Positions 44,247 through 55,953 of a stretch of 64,000 nt of DNA are shown here, piece by piece. A program made the position numbers and the translations under genes. Origin of the DNA: Vicia villosa (Eukaryota; Streptophyta; Magnoliopsida; Fabales; Fabaceae); contig NW_026705208.1 in the NCBI RefSeq assembly GCF_029867415.1, positions 310,001-374,000 of the forward strand, written 5' to 3'. The notes under the pieces were generated by a model. That model saw only the letters and a program-made list of their open reading frames with translations, was not told the DNA's origin and made no database searches. Each line of letters starts with the position of its first letter. The stretch's first letter is position 1.

Positions 44247-44264
44247 TGGCGACTCTGCTGGGGA
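44247..44264 (+). promoter_or_regulatory. Primer-binding site (tRNA-Arg type), Ogre2
   Basis: TGGCGACTCTGCTGGGGA, two bases after the LTR. This is the Ogre-type primer site. Confidence 0.85.
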
Positions 44265-44812
44265 GGTGATAGACCTGTGCTGGTCCATTCTTAGCGAGTC
44301 GATCCTAGCCTTTGTTTGTTTCTTTTCTTTGGGTGTTTTTCTTTATTTGTTTATATGTTTACATCCTGTATATATATGTGTACATATCATGTTTATTTCT
44401 ATTTGCATATCATATTTACTTTCCGCATGCATCTGGACTATATTATGGGTCCCCGTGGGGACCACATATTTTCTCTGTTTGCAGGTTGGGTGGGATGTTC
44501 TATGAGGTAAAAGGCCCAATACCCAGGCTATGAGTGCACTCTAGGTACCCTAGGATAGAGTGGGAGCATAGTTTGTCTCGAGGTGTACGTCTCGGGATGG
44601 ATTATGTGACTACGAGCAGAGTAGTGGTTTCAAACGGAGGTATTATCGTCACCCGCATCCGCGCTGTGATGGTACTTACCTTCGGGCGAACCGTATACTG
44701 CGTTTCATGACCTTACCCTGACCTAGACTACACCCGTGAGTGGGGAGGGAATCATATTCTTTACAGGTGCATGTTCTGTTGGTGACTATTGGTCCTCCTG
44801 GTACTCAAAAGA
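44265..44812 (+). other. Ogre2 leader
   Basis: No credible ORF; three overlapping short frames near 44266-44533 have no recognisable domain. I see no other structure. Confidence 0.5.
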
Positions 44813-45058
44813 ACATCGAACCTTTGATCCTGGAACATTTGACTTATACAGAAGCTATACATCAGTTATATATCAGAATCAACGTCGAACCTTTGAATCT
44901 GGAAGGTTCGACCTTATTTGACTTATGCAAAGGTTATCTATCAGAATCAACGTCGAACCTCTGAATCTGGAGGGTTCGACCATCTTTGACTTATGCACAA
45001 GCTGTTTATCCAGAAAGCAACGTCGAACCTCTGAATCTGGAGGATTCGACCATATCTT
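44813..45058 (+). repeat. Hairpin repeat in the Ogre2 leader
   Basis: Four units of about 68 bp. The stem in unit 2 is GTCGAACCTT/AAGGTTCGAC (10 bp). Units 3 and 4 use GTCGAACC with GGTTCGAC, or GTCGAA with TTCGAC, plus CTC/GAG. Unit 1 is degenerate (ATCGAACCTTTGATCC). Confidence 0.7.
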
Positions 45059-46043
45059 ATTGACCATGAGAAGTTGTTATCCAAGAGGCCTTGATCCTTG
45101 ATCCTGATTTATGTTGCATTTGCATCATCATTAACATTTTGCATTCATGCATGTGCATTCATGGTTACCAATACTCTTACCTATTTCTCTCCATCAGATC
45201 AGACAAGACAATTCCTCCACACCGATATCTGACAAGAGCTCACCGATAAAGAATCATGGGGAATTACAAAAAAAAAATAAGCTACTATCTAAGGACCCCA
45301 CACCTCCTCATGAGGGTACCTTCCACCAAAGGAGCCTAAAGACTTTATGTTTGTCAGAGAACATTTCATTTGCATCAAAATAAGGCCAATCTTGCCATTG
45401 TTTAGATTTCTCAAGCACTTTCAATTGTATTACTTTTGTTGTTATCAAGTACTTCTCATTGTAAGAAACTCATTCTGTTTGAATAAATAAAAATAATGCA
45501 ATATACATGTTTTTCTCAAATCATTTCATCTTTCTCATTATGTTCATTGATATTCAACTCATTTGTCTTAAGCAATTAAAAAAGGAGAATGATGAAAAAT
45601 CAAAAACACATGAACTACTAACTGTATGCTTTTGGAACAAAGATCCTGCTGACGATGTACAGGCATTGTTTTAATTCCTAAACACCGGAGTTATAAGGGA
45701 GTGAAACCTTCGTTAACCCCTTTGAGCCTAAGAAGTAGTAGTTTATTTTCAAAAAAAAACCCTCAATCTTAACCAGGGGCAGGGTAGTCTTCAGTAGTGC
45801 GACCGAGCGCTCAACTTTCAGGTATTCCATCAGAGGATCAATCATATTTCGGATCTCACAACAAAAGAAGAAGAGCACAATCCACAATGGATGTCTCCCA
45901 TTCACTAAGAAGAAGGCAGTCACAACCATTTCATCAAGTCAATCACAAAAATCATACAACTTGTTCCCGAACGAGGCAAAAAAAAAGAGAGTGAAAAGAA
46001 AGTATTGAATCATGATCAAAAAAAAGAAAGAAACAATAGCCCG
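45059..46043 (+). other. Ogre2 internal region without coding capacity
   Basis: Stops in all frames; longest frames are under 85 codons and have no Gag or Pol motif. An AATAAATAAAAATAATG stretch near 45484 resembles a poly(A) region. This is where ORF1, gag and pol would be in a complete Ogre. Confidence 0.6.
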
Positions 46044-46151
46044 CTAAGTCAAAAAGAAAAAAACAAAGCTTTGAAGCAAATGACTTAGGCAAAAATTAGG
46101 GCATATCCCGCTGGACAACGAAAACCAAAATCAAGAGAAACTTTTGTCCAG
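46044..46151 (+). other. Two post-pol-type stem-loops (Ogre2)
   Basis: CTAAGTCA/TGACTTAG (46044-46051 with 46081-46088) and CTGGACAA/TTGTCCAG (46111-46118 with 46144-46151), both perfect 8-bp stems, each followed by GGCAAAAATTAGGG. Loops differ wholly from Ogre1. Their retention in an element that has lost pol argues for a cis function. Confidence 0.75.
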
Positions 46152-46801
46152 GCAAAAATTAGGGAAAGCAAAGGAACAAAAATCCTCCAAGGGACAAGTT
46201 GTCGTGATCATCAACGAAAGCACCAAAGGGTGGCTGCCACCTCCATCAAAGTTGCAAAGGATCCTCATCCATTACAATCCTTCCTGAAAGGCGAACACTC
46301 GTGTCAAGCTAACTGAACGTAGGACTGGAGAACATCACGAAGAGGGGTGGGTTAAGTAGAACTTGAGCCTTTATCCTTTGTTTCTTAAACCGTGAACCCG
46401 GCCACGTTACAACCCTCAAAAGTCCTTATTGAAGCAGGGTTCGTTCCGAAAGCATACAAACTGTAAAATCATGTCAAACTGACTCCTAATGTTGCTGTGT
46501 CATTTGTGTTCGTATCAGTACAACATTTTGACAAATAAAACTTTTCTTTGAGATTAACATGTGCATTGCATTCTCATTATCCTTTTCAAAACAGAATTGT
46601 CTCTAACTTGAAAATAAGTACTTGATACCAAGGAAAGTTCAACATTGAAATTCCATCGAGTAATCTTACGAGGGCAAAGGTTGGTCATCCAATGAGCAAC
46701 TTTCTGAAGAATCCATTAGGTGGAAGAGTTCCTTTCAATCTGGGGCATTCATTCATTCCTTGATCTACACTGGGGCAGACCATTACAAATCTCCATGATT
46801 C
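46152..46801 (+). other. Ogre2 internal 3' region left of the chromovirus
   Basis: Non-coding. Ends abruptly at 46801, where chromovirus internal sequence starts at 46802 without a target duplication. Confidence 0.6.
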
Positions 46802-47111
46802 AATCTGCACGATGTATTCCATGTGTCTCAGTTGAGGAGATACATTGCGGATCCGTCCCATGTGATTCAGATGGATGATGTGCAAGTGCGTGAGAACCTG
46901 ACGGTTGAGACGATACCGGTGCGTATTGAAGATCGTGAGACTAAGACTCTGCGAGGCAAGGAGATCGCCTTGGTGAAAGTCGTATGGTTAAGTGCGGCAG
47001 GTGAGAGTTTGACCTGGGAGTTGGAGAGCAAGATGCGAGATTCCTATCCTGAGTTGTTTGTAGCAGGTAATCTTATTTTCGAGGACGAAAATCTTTTAAG
47101 TGGGGGAGGGT
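46802..47111 (+). pseudogene. Duplicate chromodomain end of chromovirus gag-pol
   Basis: Encodes the last ~104 residues of the neighbouring polyprotein (FHVSQLRRY through the C-terminal LLSGGGL) and the polypurine tract. No difference from 53476-53785 seen. Without the upstream 1358 codons it cannot be functional. It is either a relic of a tandem copy sharing the 5' LTR, or an assembly artefact. Confidence 0.9.
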
Positions 47112-47793
47112 TGTAACGCCCGTAAATGTGTTTTTCTGATTAATTGTGATGTTTGCTACATTTTCCTAATTTTACCGTTTTCGAGTCGAGTCAGTCGGTA
47201 AATATTAATTATGTTAATATTTTACTTATTACTTTCCATGTGTGTAATTATTATGTTTTGGGTGTTAATTGGTTAGAATTGATATTTAGTGACATTTGGG
47301 CCAAAATTAGAAATTATGAAAGTTGAGTGGGGGAAAATAAGAAGTAGAGAAATAGAAAGAGATATTTTGATAAAGAGAGAAAAAGAGATATTTTGAGATA
47401 GTAAGAAAGAAAGAGAACTTGGGGAAGAGAAGAGAAAGAAGAGAAAAACAAAGAGAAGAAGAGAGTTGTAGAATCCAAACCAAGATAGAGCCAAGAATCC
47501 AACCAAGGTAAGGGGGATGAATATAGTTTATCTTGATTGTATGATTCTTGTAGTTTTGTGTGTTTTGTTCTTGTTCTTACTCTTTTCCAAGCTTGTTCAA
47601 CAATGGCAAATTGTGTGTTTTGTGAGTTTTGAAGATATAAACTTGATTTTGTGGTGTGTATGTGTACTATGATGATAGATATTCCCATGGATCATGTTTG
47701 TTTTTCATTTCTCCATGTTTTCTTGCTTATGAAGAAATATAGGTCAAAGATAATATGTGATGATTCAACCATGTGATATTCATGGATTAGGTG

Positions 47794-47801
47794 TATATAT
47801 A
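47794..47801 (+). promoter_or_regulatory. TATA box, chromovirus LTR
   Basis: TATATATA about 680 bp into the LTR and about 110 bp upstream of the first TCCGCTGAGCGGA palindrome. The palindromes would therefore be in the transcribed part if this is the promoter. Confidence 0.5.
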
Positions 47802-48564
47802 GCATGTTTGTGTTGTATTGGTGTTGGGATGAAGGTTTAAATGGGTTTTGAATGGTTTAGAGGGAGCTGAGACGGTCTGTTACAGGACTGGTTTTTCTGG
47901 GTTTACGAAGGTCCGCTGAGCGGAGGGGGTCCGCTGAGCGGAGGTTCTTTTGCAGGAATCTCTGTCTGGGTCCGCTGAGCGGAGGTTCTGTATTTTTGTT
48001 TGGTGAATTCTCTGTTTGGGTCCGCTGAGCGGAGCTCAAGCGGACTGTGTGAAATTTTGTTTTTCCAAACTTCGTTTTGTTGTATCTTTTGAACCGTAGG
48101 TCGTTTCTACGCGCCGTTTGAAGTATTATGAGAACCCTTGAGTATGCTTTATGATAAGGAGGAGTGTGTTAGTGGTTGAATGAATTTTTCATAAATTTAT
48201 TTTTGTGAAATAATATTTGCTAATCAAGTATGTTTTGACGGTATATGTGTGCTGTGTGAATATGAACGCCTGAGTGGCAATTTTGATGAAGTATCCGCGT
48301 GGATTAATATAACCGGTGTGATGAGGATATGTGACCGAGTTATATTATCGTTGTTGTTGTTGTGTAATCGAGTCGTTTGTATGCACAGCATAACATTTCA
48401 ATACGTTAATGGCGGAATGCTGTTAACAGATGGCCTGCGGGCATGGTTACCAGTAGGGGCTTAATGCTCGGTAATGGAATGAGCCTGAGTGGCAAGAGGT
48501 CATCAGTGGGAGCTGCGTGCTCGATGACGACAGCCTGCGGGCTTCCTGAGTGGAATAAAGTCCC

Positions 48565-48618
48565 AGCATAATGCTTGGCAGGTGTATTTGTCATAATGAC
48601 AAGGAGGAGTTTTACTCC
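48565..48618 (+). other. Consecutive hairpins in chromovirus R/U5
   Basis: AGCATAATGCT (48565-48575), TTGTCATAATGACAA (48588-48602) and GGAGTTTTACTCC (48606-48618) follow one another within 54 bp. All three are preserved in the older minus-strand relative (3228-3240, 3244-3258, 3271-3281). Confidence 0.7.
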
Positions 48619-49283
48619 GGATTTGGTACCACATGCATACGCATAGTCGGGTCTCATTCATCATCGTCAGTCTTTATAATTTATGCTATCATTCATGTAC
48701 CGCATTACTTATATATTGATTGTGGTTAACTTATTGGATTATCTCGTTATATGATTCTTAATGATATTGTGGGCATTACTATATTGATCATGCTTTCATT
48801 ATGAATTGTATTCTCACCCTTCTGCCTTAATGTTACCTACTCGTGGGTAATGTGCAGGTGATCCGCAAGTGTAGGTGCTCACTTTGTAGTTGTCCGTTTT
48901 GGTGTCGTCCGCTCGTGATACGTAACACCTAGGGGGGGATCGAACACTTATTTTGTAGATAATGCTTATAGGATCCTTTTGATGTATATTTGATCCTTTA
49001 GATGCATTAGTATTATGTATTGTGGATACCTTCTCATGCGATGTATTTTGGAAGAATGTTGTGGATATTTTGTTTACCGATGCATTTATATAAGTATGAA
49101 TACATTAAGGTGTTTATATGTATCCGTCCTCTTTGATTATTTGTGTTACGCATCTTTTGCGAGTATGTTATGTTTGGTTATGTGGTTACTTAAGTGTAAC
49201 GCCCTAATTGTTTTTATGAATTTAATTTTTATACTCTGATATTTGTACCTATATGCCTGGGTAGAATTGGGGTGTTACATTAG

Positions 49284-49295
49284 TGGTATCAGAGC
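49284..49295 (+). promoter_or_regulatory. Primer-binding site (tRNA-iMet), chromovirus
   Basis: TGGTATCAGAGC, four bases after the LTR, matches the plant initiator-methionine tRNA complement exactly. Confidence 0.95.
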
Positions 49296-49401
49296 GGGTC
49301 GGTCTTGTCCGACCAAGTGTCGTGTCGTTTGGTCTAACAATTCTTGTGTTATTTTTTTTTTTTTGGGCTTACTTCTCTTGGTGTTATTGTGAAGTTTAGA
49401 G

Positions 49402-52400
49402 ATGGCTGGACGTAACGACGCTGCTATTGCTGCTGCATTGCAAGCTATGGCTGAAGCTATGCATACGGATGAGAATGCAAGGTCTCGGAGTTTAGCGACT
49501 TTCCAGAGGGAGAATCCTCCTGTGTTTAAGGGAACGCATGACCCCGAGGGAGCCTTGACTTGGATGAAGGAGATGGAGAGGATCTTTCGTGTGATGGATT
49601 GCACGCAAGAGCAGAAAGTCAGGTATGGCACTCATCAGTTAGCTGTGGAGGCTGATGATTGGTGGCTGGAGACTTTGGCAAGGTTAGAAGCAACCGGTGA
49701 AGAGATTTCCTGGACGGTGTTCAAGAGGGAGTTTTTGAGGAAGTATTACCCGGAGGATGTCCGTGGGAAGAAAGAGACTGAGTTTTTGGCTTTGGTTCAG
49801 GGCAGCATGTCTGTGTCTGAATATGCGGCCAAGTTTAATGAACTTGTGAAATTCTACCCGCACTTTGTTGGTGAGGGAGCAGAATTTTCTAAGTGCATTA
49901 AGTTCCAGAATGGGTTACGTTCTGATATCAAGAAGGCGGTAGGGTATCAGAAGATTCGGGTGTTTCCAGATTTGGTGGACAGCTGTAGGATTTATGATGA
50001 GGATAATAATGCTCATCATAAGGTGATTAATGAAAAGAGGAACAAAGGTCTGCAGAATCGTGGGACGCCGTATGATAGAGGGAAGGGTAAGAAAAAGATG
50101 AATTATGGACCTAGGTTTAGTGGGGGAGATGCTCCTGCTAAGATTGTGTGTTTTAAGTGTGGTAAACCTGGCCACAAAAGTAATGTCTGCAATGGTGACT
50201 CGAGGAAATGTTTCAAGTGTGGGAGGGCAGGACATTTGTCACCCGACTGTACGTTCAAGGGAATAGTGTGTTTTAATTGTGGTGAAGAAGGACACATGAG
50301 CGGCCAATGCCAGAAGAAGAAAGTTCAAGCTGGTGGGAAGGTGTTTGCTTTGGCTGGAACTCAGACGGACAAGGGTGATCGACTGATCAGAGGTACTTGT
50401 TTTATTAATGGCATTCCTTTAATTGCTATTATTGATACGGGTGCTTCGCATTGTTTTATAGCCGATGATTGTGTTAAAAGATTAGGTCTTGTTCTATCTG
50501 ATTTGGGTGGTGAGATGGTTATCGATTTACCAGCAATGGGGTCGGTGATTACTTCTCTAGTTTGTAAGAATTGTCCGGTATCAATCTTCGGTAAGGACTT
50601 TACTGTTGATTTGATTTGTTTGCCGATGAACGAGTTAGACGTGGTTCTGGGAATGGATTGGTTAATGAATAATCGTGTCCATATCGATTGTTATCATAAG
50701 TTGGTGAGGTTTCCATTTCTGGAGAAGGATGTGGAATTTGATGTCTTATCTACCAAGGAGTTGAATCGACTGTTAGAAGATGGGGCACAATTGTTTGGTG
50801 TGTTTGCATCGTTGACTGTGGAGAGTCGAGCTGCAGTTGGGGATTTTCCAGTAGTGCGAGAATTTCCCGAAGTGTTTCCTGAAGACTTTTCTGATGTGCC
50901 GCCAAAGAGAGAGGTGGAGTTTTCCATAGATCTAGTTCCTGGTACGAGGCCTGTTTCTATGGCGCCGTATAGAATGTCGGCATCAGAGTTAGTGGAATTA
51001 AAGAAACAATCGGAAGAGTTGCTAGCAAAACATTTTGTGAGGCCTAGTGTTTCACCATGGGGAGCTCCAGTTTTGTTGGTAAAGAAGAAGGATGGAAGCA
51101 TGAGGTTGTGTATTGATTATCGCCAATTGAACAAGGTGACGATTAAGAATAAGTATCCGCTTCCTAGGATTGACGACTTGATGGATCAGTTGGTGGGAGA
51201 CGGTGTGTTTAGCAAGATTGATTTAAGATCTGGTTACCATCAGATTCGGGTGAAGGAAGAAGATATTCAGAAGACTGCGTTTAGGACTCGGTACGGGCAT
51301 TATGAGTTTTTGGTGATGCCGTTCGGAGTTTCTAATGCACCTGGTGTGTTTATGGAGTATATGAATCGCATATTCCATGATCAGTTGGATAGGTTTGTTG
51401 TGGTCTTCATAGATGACATCTTGATTTATTCTAAGTCTCCGGAAGAGCATGAGGAGCATTTGCGTGTTGTGCTACAGGTTTTGAAGGAGAAGCAGTTGTA
51501 TGCTAAGTTATCCAAGTGCGAGTTCTGGTTATCAGCGGTGAGTTTTCTTGGTCATGTGGTTTCAGGTAGCGGGATTGCAGTGGATCCATCCAAAGTAGAT
51601 GCAGTGCTACAATGGGAGGTTCCGAGATCGGTTACTGAGATCAGAAGCTTTTTAGGTTTGGCGGGTTATTATCGAAGATTCATTGAAGGCTTTTCGAAAT
51701 TGGCACTTCCGTTAACTCAGCTTACTTGCAAGGGTAAGGCGTTTATTTGGGACATAGTTTGTGAAAGGAGTTTTGAAGAGTTGAAGAGGAGGTTGACTTC
51801 AGCTCCGGTTTTGGTTTTACCTGATCCTGAGGAACCGTTTGTGGTGTATTGTGATGCATCGCATATGGGGTTAGGTGGTGTTTTGATGCAGGAAGGTAAG
51901 GTGGTGGCTTACGCTTCGAGACAGTTAAGGATTCATGAGAAGAATTATCCCACTCATGATTTAGAGTTAGCTACAGTGGTTTTTGCATTAAAGATTTGGA
52001 GGCATTATCTCTACGGTGCAAGGTTCGAGGTCTTTAGTGATCATAAGAGTTTGAAATACTTATTTGATCAGAAAGAGTTGAACATGAGACAACGTAGGTG
52101 GTTGGAATTCTTGAAGGACTATGACTTTAGCTTGAATTACCATCCTGGTAAAGCTAATGTGGTTGCCGATGCTTTGAGTCGGAAATCTTTGCATATGTCC
52201 GCTATGATGGCGGAGGAGTGGGAACTTTTGGAGCAGTTTCGTGATCTTAGTTTGGTATGTGAATTGACACCAGATAGTGTGAAATTGGGTATGTTGAAAG
52301 TGACGAATGACTTTCTGTCGACCGTTAGAGAGAGACAGAAAATGGATGTGAAACTTGTTGATTTGTTTATGGTGGCAAATCAAAGTGATGATGGCGACTT

Positions 52401-53790
52401 CAGAGTGGATGGTCAGGGTGTTTTGAGATTCCGTGGTAGAATTTGTGTACCTGATGATTCCGAGCTGAAAAAGATGATTTTAGAGGAAGGTCACAGAAGC
52501 AGTTTGAGTATTCATCCGGGAGCCAATAAGATGTATCAGGATTTGAAGAAGATCTTTTGGTGGTCTGGTTTGAAAAGGGATGTGGCTCAGTTTGTGTATG
52601 CGTGTTTGGTATGTCAGAACTCAAAAGTGGAGCATCAGCGTCCTGCAGGGTTGTTGCAACCATTGGATATTCCAGAGTGGAAATGGGATAGTATCTCTAT
52701 GGACTTTGTGACGAGTTTACCAAATACTGTGAGAGGTTTCGATGCAGTTTGGGTGATTGTTGATAGGTTGACAAAGTCTGCTCACTTTATTCCTATTAAC
52801 ATCACTTTTCCAGTTGCGAAGTTGGCTGAAATTTATATCAAGGTGGTTGTGAAACTACATGGTATACCGTTGAGTATTGTGTCGGATAGAGATCCAAGGT
52901 TCACATCAGATTTTTGGAAAGGTTTGCAAGAGGCTCTAGGTTCTAAGTTGAGGTTGAGTTCGGCTTATCATCCTCAGACAGACGGTCAGACCGAAAGGAC
53001 TATTCAATCGTTAGAAGACTTATTGAGGGCATGTGTTCTAGAGAAGGGAGGTTCGTGGGATACTTATCTTCCGTTGATAGAATTCACTTACAACTACAGT
53101 TTTCATTCTAGTATCGGAATGGCACCTTTTGAAGCGCTATATGGTCGTAAGTGTAGAACTCCACTGTGTTGGTTTGAATCGGGCGAAAGTGTGGTACTCG
53201 GACCTGAAATAGTAAGAGAGACTACAGAGAAGGTGAAATTTATTCGTGAGAAGATGAGAAGTTCACAGAGTAGGCAAAAGAGTTATCATGACAAGCGAAG
53301 GAAAGATTTGGAATTCCAAGCCGGTGATCATGTATTCTTAAGAGTTACGCCTATGACTGGTGTTGGACGAGCTTTGAAATCGAGGAAGCTTACTCCGCGT
53401 TTTATTGGTCCTTATCAGATATCGGAGCGAGTTGGCAAACTTGCGTATCGGGTGGCGTTACCGCCAAGTCTTTCTAATCTGCACGATGTATTCCATGTGT
53501 CTCAGTTGAGGAGATACATTGCGGATCCGTCCCATGTGATTCAGATGGATGATGTGCAAGTGCGTGAGAACCTGACGGTTGAGACGATACCGGTGCGTAT
53601 TGAAGATCGTGAGACTAAGACTCTGCGAGGCAAGGAGATCGCCTTGGTGAAAGTCGTATGGTTAAGTGCGGCAGGTGAGAGTTTGACCTGGGAGTTGGAG
53701 AGCAAGATGCGAGATTCCTATCCTGAGTTGTTTGTAGCAGGTAATCTTATTTTCGAGGACGAAAATCTTTTAAGTGGGGGAGGGTTGTAA
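49402..53790 (+). CDS. gag-pol: Intact chromovirus Gag-Pol polyprotein
   Basis: 1462 aa in one frame, the normal size for the Tekay/Del lineage. Gag about 1-240 ([20 protein letters not shown]). Three consecutive CCHC knuckles at 250-263, 270-283 and 290-303. Protease with Asp 345 in [13 protein letters not shown] about 540-720 with FIDDILIYS (Asp 671-672). RNase H about 810-925 ([22 protein letters not shown]). Integrase HHCC about 1030-1075 and core about 1095-1225 with [14 protein letters not shown] divergent C-terminal chromodomain follows at about 1364-1450. Chromodomains are known to bias insertion toward heterochromatin. [13 protein letters not shown] replaces the usual MPFGLTNAPAVFM. 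The stop codon is in the first bases of the 3' LTR. With near-identical LTRs this element may be active or recently so. Confidence 0.97.
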   Translation: MAGRNDAAIAAALQAMAEAMHTDENARSRSLATFQRENPPVFKGTHDPEGALTWMKEMERIFRVMDCTQEQKVRYGTHQLAVEADDWWLETLARLEATGEEISWTVFKREFLRKYYPEDVRGKKETEFLALVQGSMSVSEYAAKFNELVKFYPHFVGEGAEFSKCIKFQNGLRSDIKKAVGYQKIRVFPDLVDSCRIYDEDNNAHHKVINEKRNKGLQNRGTPYDRGKGKKKMNYGPRFSGGDAPAKIVCFKCGKPGHKSNVCNGDSRKCFKCGRAGHLSPDCTFKGIVCFNCGEEGHMSGQCQKKKVQAGGKVFALAGTQTDKGDRLIRGTCFINGIPLIAIIDTGASHCFIADDCVKRLGLVLSDLGGEMVIDLPAMGSVITSLVCKNCPVSIFGKDFTVDLICLPMNELDVVLGMDWLMNNRVHIDCYHKLVRFPFLEKDVEFDVLSTKELNRLLEDGAQLFGVFASLTVESRAAVGDFPVVREFPEVFPEDFSDVPPKREVEFSIDLVPGTRPVSMAPYRMSASELVELKKQSEELLAKHFVRPSVSPWGAPVLLVKKKDGSMRLCIDYRQLNKVTIKNKYPLPRIDDLMDQLVGDGVFSKIDLRSGYHQIRVKEEDIQKTAFRTRYGHYEFLVMPFGVSNAPGVFMEYMNRIFHDQLDRFVVVFIDDILIYSKSPEEHEEHLRVVLQVLKEKQLYAKLSKCEFWLSAVSFLGHVVSGSGIAVDPSKVDAVLQWEVPRSVTEIRSFLGLAGYYRRFIEGFSKLALPLTQLTCKGKAFIWDIVCERSFEELKRRLTSAPVLVLPDPEEPFVVYCDASHMGLGGVLMQEGKVVAYASRQLRIHEKNYPTHDLELATVVFALKIWRHYLYGARFEVFSDHKSLKYLFDQKELNMRQRRWLEFLKDYDFSLNYHPGKANVVADALSRKSLHMSAMMAEEWELLEQFRDLSLVCELTPDSVKLGMLKVTNDFLSTVRERQKMDVKLVDLFMVANQSDDGDFRVDGQGVLRFRGRICVPDDSELKKMILEEGHRSSLSIHPGANKMYQDLKKIFWWSGLKRDVAQFVYACLVCQNSKVEHQRPAGLLQPLDIPEWKWDSISMDFVTSLPNTVRGFDAVWVIVDRLTKSAHFIPINITFPVAKLAEIYIKVVVKLHGIPLSIVSDRDPRFTSDFWKGLQEALGSKLRLSSAYHPQTDGQTERTIQSLEDLLRACVLEKGGSWDTYLPLIEFTYNYSFHSSIGMAPFEALYGRKCRTPLCWFESGESVVLGPEIVRETTEKVKFIREKMRSSQSRQKSYHDKRRKDLEFQAGDHVFLRVTPMTGVGRALKSRKLTPRFIGPYQISERVGKLAYRVALPPSLSNLHDVFHVSQLRRYIADPSHVIQMDDVQVRENLTVETIPVRIEDRETKTLRGKEIALVKVVWLSAAGESLTWELESKMRDSYPELFVAGNLIFEDENLLSGGGL
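53773..53785 (+). promoter_or_regulatory. Polypurine tract, chromovirus
   Basis: AGTGGGGGAGGGT directly before the 3' LTR. It is still coding (SGGG of the polyprotein C-terminus) and the older relative has AGTGGGGGAGAG at the same place. Confidence 0.9.
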
Positions 53791-55953
53791 CGCCCGTAAA
53801 TGTGTTTTTCTGATTAATTGTGATGTTTGCTACATTTTCCTAATTTTACCGTTTTCGAGTCGAGTCAGTCGGTAAATATTAATTATGTTAATATTTTACT
53901 TATTACTTTCCATGTGTGTAATTATTATGTTTTGGGTGTTAATTGGTTAGAATTGATATTTAGTGACATTTGGGCCAAAATTAGAAATTATGAAAGTTGA
54001 GTGGGGGAAAATAAGAAGTAGAGAAATAGAAAGAGATATTTTGATAAAGAGAGAAAAAGAGATATTTTGAGATAGTAAGAAAGAAAGAGAACTTGGGGAA
54101 GAGAAGAGAAAGAAGAGAAAAACAAAGAGAAGAAGAGAGTTGTAGAATCCAAACCAAGATAGAGCCAAGAATCCAACCAAGGTAAGGGGGATGAATATAG
54201 TTTATCTTGATTGTATGATTCTTGTAGTTTTGTGTGTTTTGTTCTTGTTCTTACTCTTTTCCAAGCTTGTTCAACAATGGCAAATTGTGTGTTTTGTGAG
54301 TTTTGAAGATATAAACTTGATTTTGTGGTGTGTATGTGTACTATGATGATAGATATTCCCATGGATCATGTTTGTTTTTCATTTCTCCATGTTTTCTTGC
54401 TTATGAAGAAATATAGGTCAAAGATAATATGTGATGATTCAACCATGTGATATTCATGGATTAGGTGTATATATAGCATGTTTGTGTTGTATTGGTGTTG
54501 GGATGAAGGTTTAAATGGGTTTTGAATGGTTTAGAGGGAGCTGAGACGGTCTGTTACAGGACTGGTTTTTCTGGGTTTACGAAGGTCCGCTGAGCGGAGG
54601 GGGTCCGCTGAGCGGAGGTTCTTTTGCAGGAATCTCTGTCTGGGTCCGCTGAGCGGAGGTTCTGTATTTTCGTTTGGTGAATTCTCTGTTTGGGTCCGCT
54701 GAGCGGAGCTCAAGCGGACTGTGTGAAATTTTGTTTTTCCAAACTTCGTTTTGTTGTATCTTTTGAACCGTAGGTCGTTTCTACGCGCCGTTTGAAGTAT
54801 TATGAGAACCCTTGAGTATGCTTTATGATAAGGAGGAGTGTGTTAGTGGTTGAATGAATTTTTCATAAATTTATTTTTGTGAAATAATATTTGCTAATCA
54901 AGTATGTTTTGACGGTATATGTGTGTTGTGTGAATATGAACGCCTGAGTGGCAATTTTGATGAAGTATCCGCGTGGATTAATATAACCGGTGTGATGAGG
55001 ATATGTGACCGAGTTATATTATCGTTGTTGTTGTTGTGTAATCGAGTCGTTTGTATGCACAGCATAACATTTCAATACGTTAATGGCGGAATGCTGTTAA
55101 CAGATGGCCTGCGGGCATGGTTACCAGTAGGGGCTTAATGCTCGGTAATGGAATGAGCCTGAGTGGCAAGAGGTCATCAGTGGGAGCTGCGTGCTCGATG
55201 ACGACAGCCTGCGGGCTTCCTGAGTGGAATAAAGTCCCAGCATAATGCTTGGCAGGTGTATTTGTCATAATGACAAGGAGGAGTTTTACTCCGGATTTGG
55301 TACCACATGCATACGCATAGTCGGGTCTCATTCATCATCGTCAGTCTTTATAATTTATGCTATCATTCATGTACCTCATTACTTATATATTGATTGTGGT
55401 TAACTTATTGGATTATCTCGTTATATGATTCTTAATGATATTGTGGGCATTACTATATTGATCATGCTTTCATTATGAATTGTATTCTCACCCTTCTGCC
55501 TTAATGTTACCTACTCGTGGGTAATGTGCAGGTGATCCGCAAGTGTAGGTGCTCACTTTGTAGTTGTCCGTTTTGGTGTCGTCCGCTCGTGATACGTAAC
55601 ACCTAGGGGGGGATCGAACACTTATTTTGTAGATAATGCTTATAGGATCCTTTTGATGTATATTTGATCCTTTAGATGCATTAGTATTATGTATTGTGGA
55701 TACCTTCTCATGCGATGTATTTTGGAAGAATGTTGTGGATATTTTGTTTACCGATGCATTTATATAAGTATGAATACATTAAGGTGTTTATATGTATCCG
55801 TCCTCTTTGATTATTTGTGTTACGCATCTTTTGCGAGTATGTTATGTTTGGTTATGTGGTTACTTAAGTGTAACGCCCTAATTGTTTTTATGAATTTAAT
55901 TTTTATACTCTGATATTTGTACCTATATGCCTGGGTAGAATTGGGGTGTTACA
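53786..55953 (+). repeat. 3' LTR of the chromovirus
   Basis: 2168 bp, same length as the 5' LTR. Differences seen: T/C near 47998, C/T near 48253 and G/T near 48700 (5' LTR coordinates). It ends GTGTTACA at 55953. Confidence 0.95.

Larger units (their letters stand above)
47112..49279 (+). repeat. 5' LTR of the chromovirus
   Basis: TGTAACGCCCG...GGGTGTTACA. TATATATA at 47794-47801. Four TCCGCTGAGCGGA palindromes at 47912-47924, 47930-47942, 47971-47983 and 48021-48033. Hairpin series 48565-48618. A second terminus-like TGTAACGCCCTAATTG starts at 49195, 85 bp before the real U5 end. Confidence 0.95.
46802..55953 (+). mobile_element. Young Tekay/Del-type chromovirus with extra 3'-internal fragment at its left end
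   Basis: Contains an LTR (47112-49279), intact gag-pol and LTR (53786-55953), both LTRs 2168 bp with three differences seen. Before the 5' LTR lie 310 bp identical to 53476-53785 (end of gag-pol plus polypurine tract), so the unit reads partial internal, LTR, internal, LTR with a period of 6674 bp. The bases after 55953 (ACAAT) have no exact match at 46797-46801, so no target duplication bounds the whole. Confidence 0.93.

Noticed and set aside
46797..46804. TCAAT as a mutated target duplication matching ACAAT at 55954-55958
   Set aside because: The match is 4 of 5 and overlaps the start of chromovirus homology, so it is not reliable evidence.
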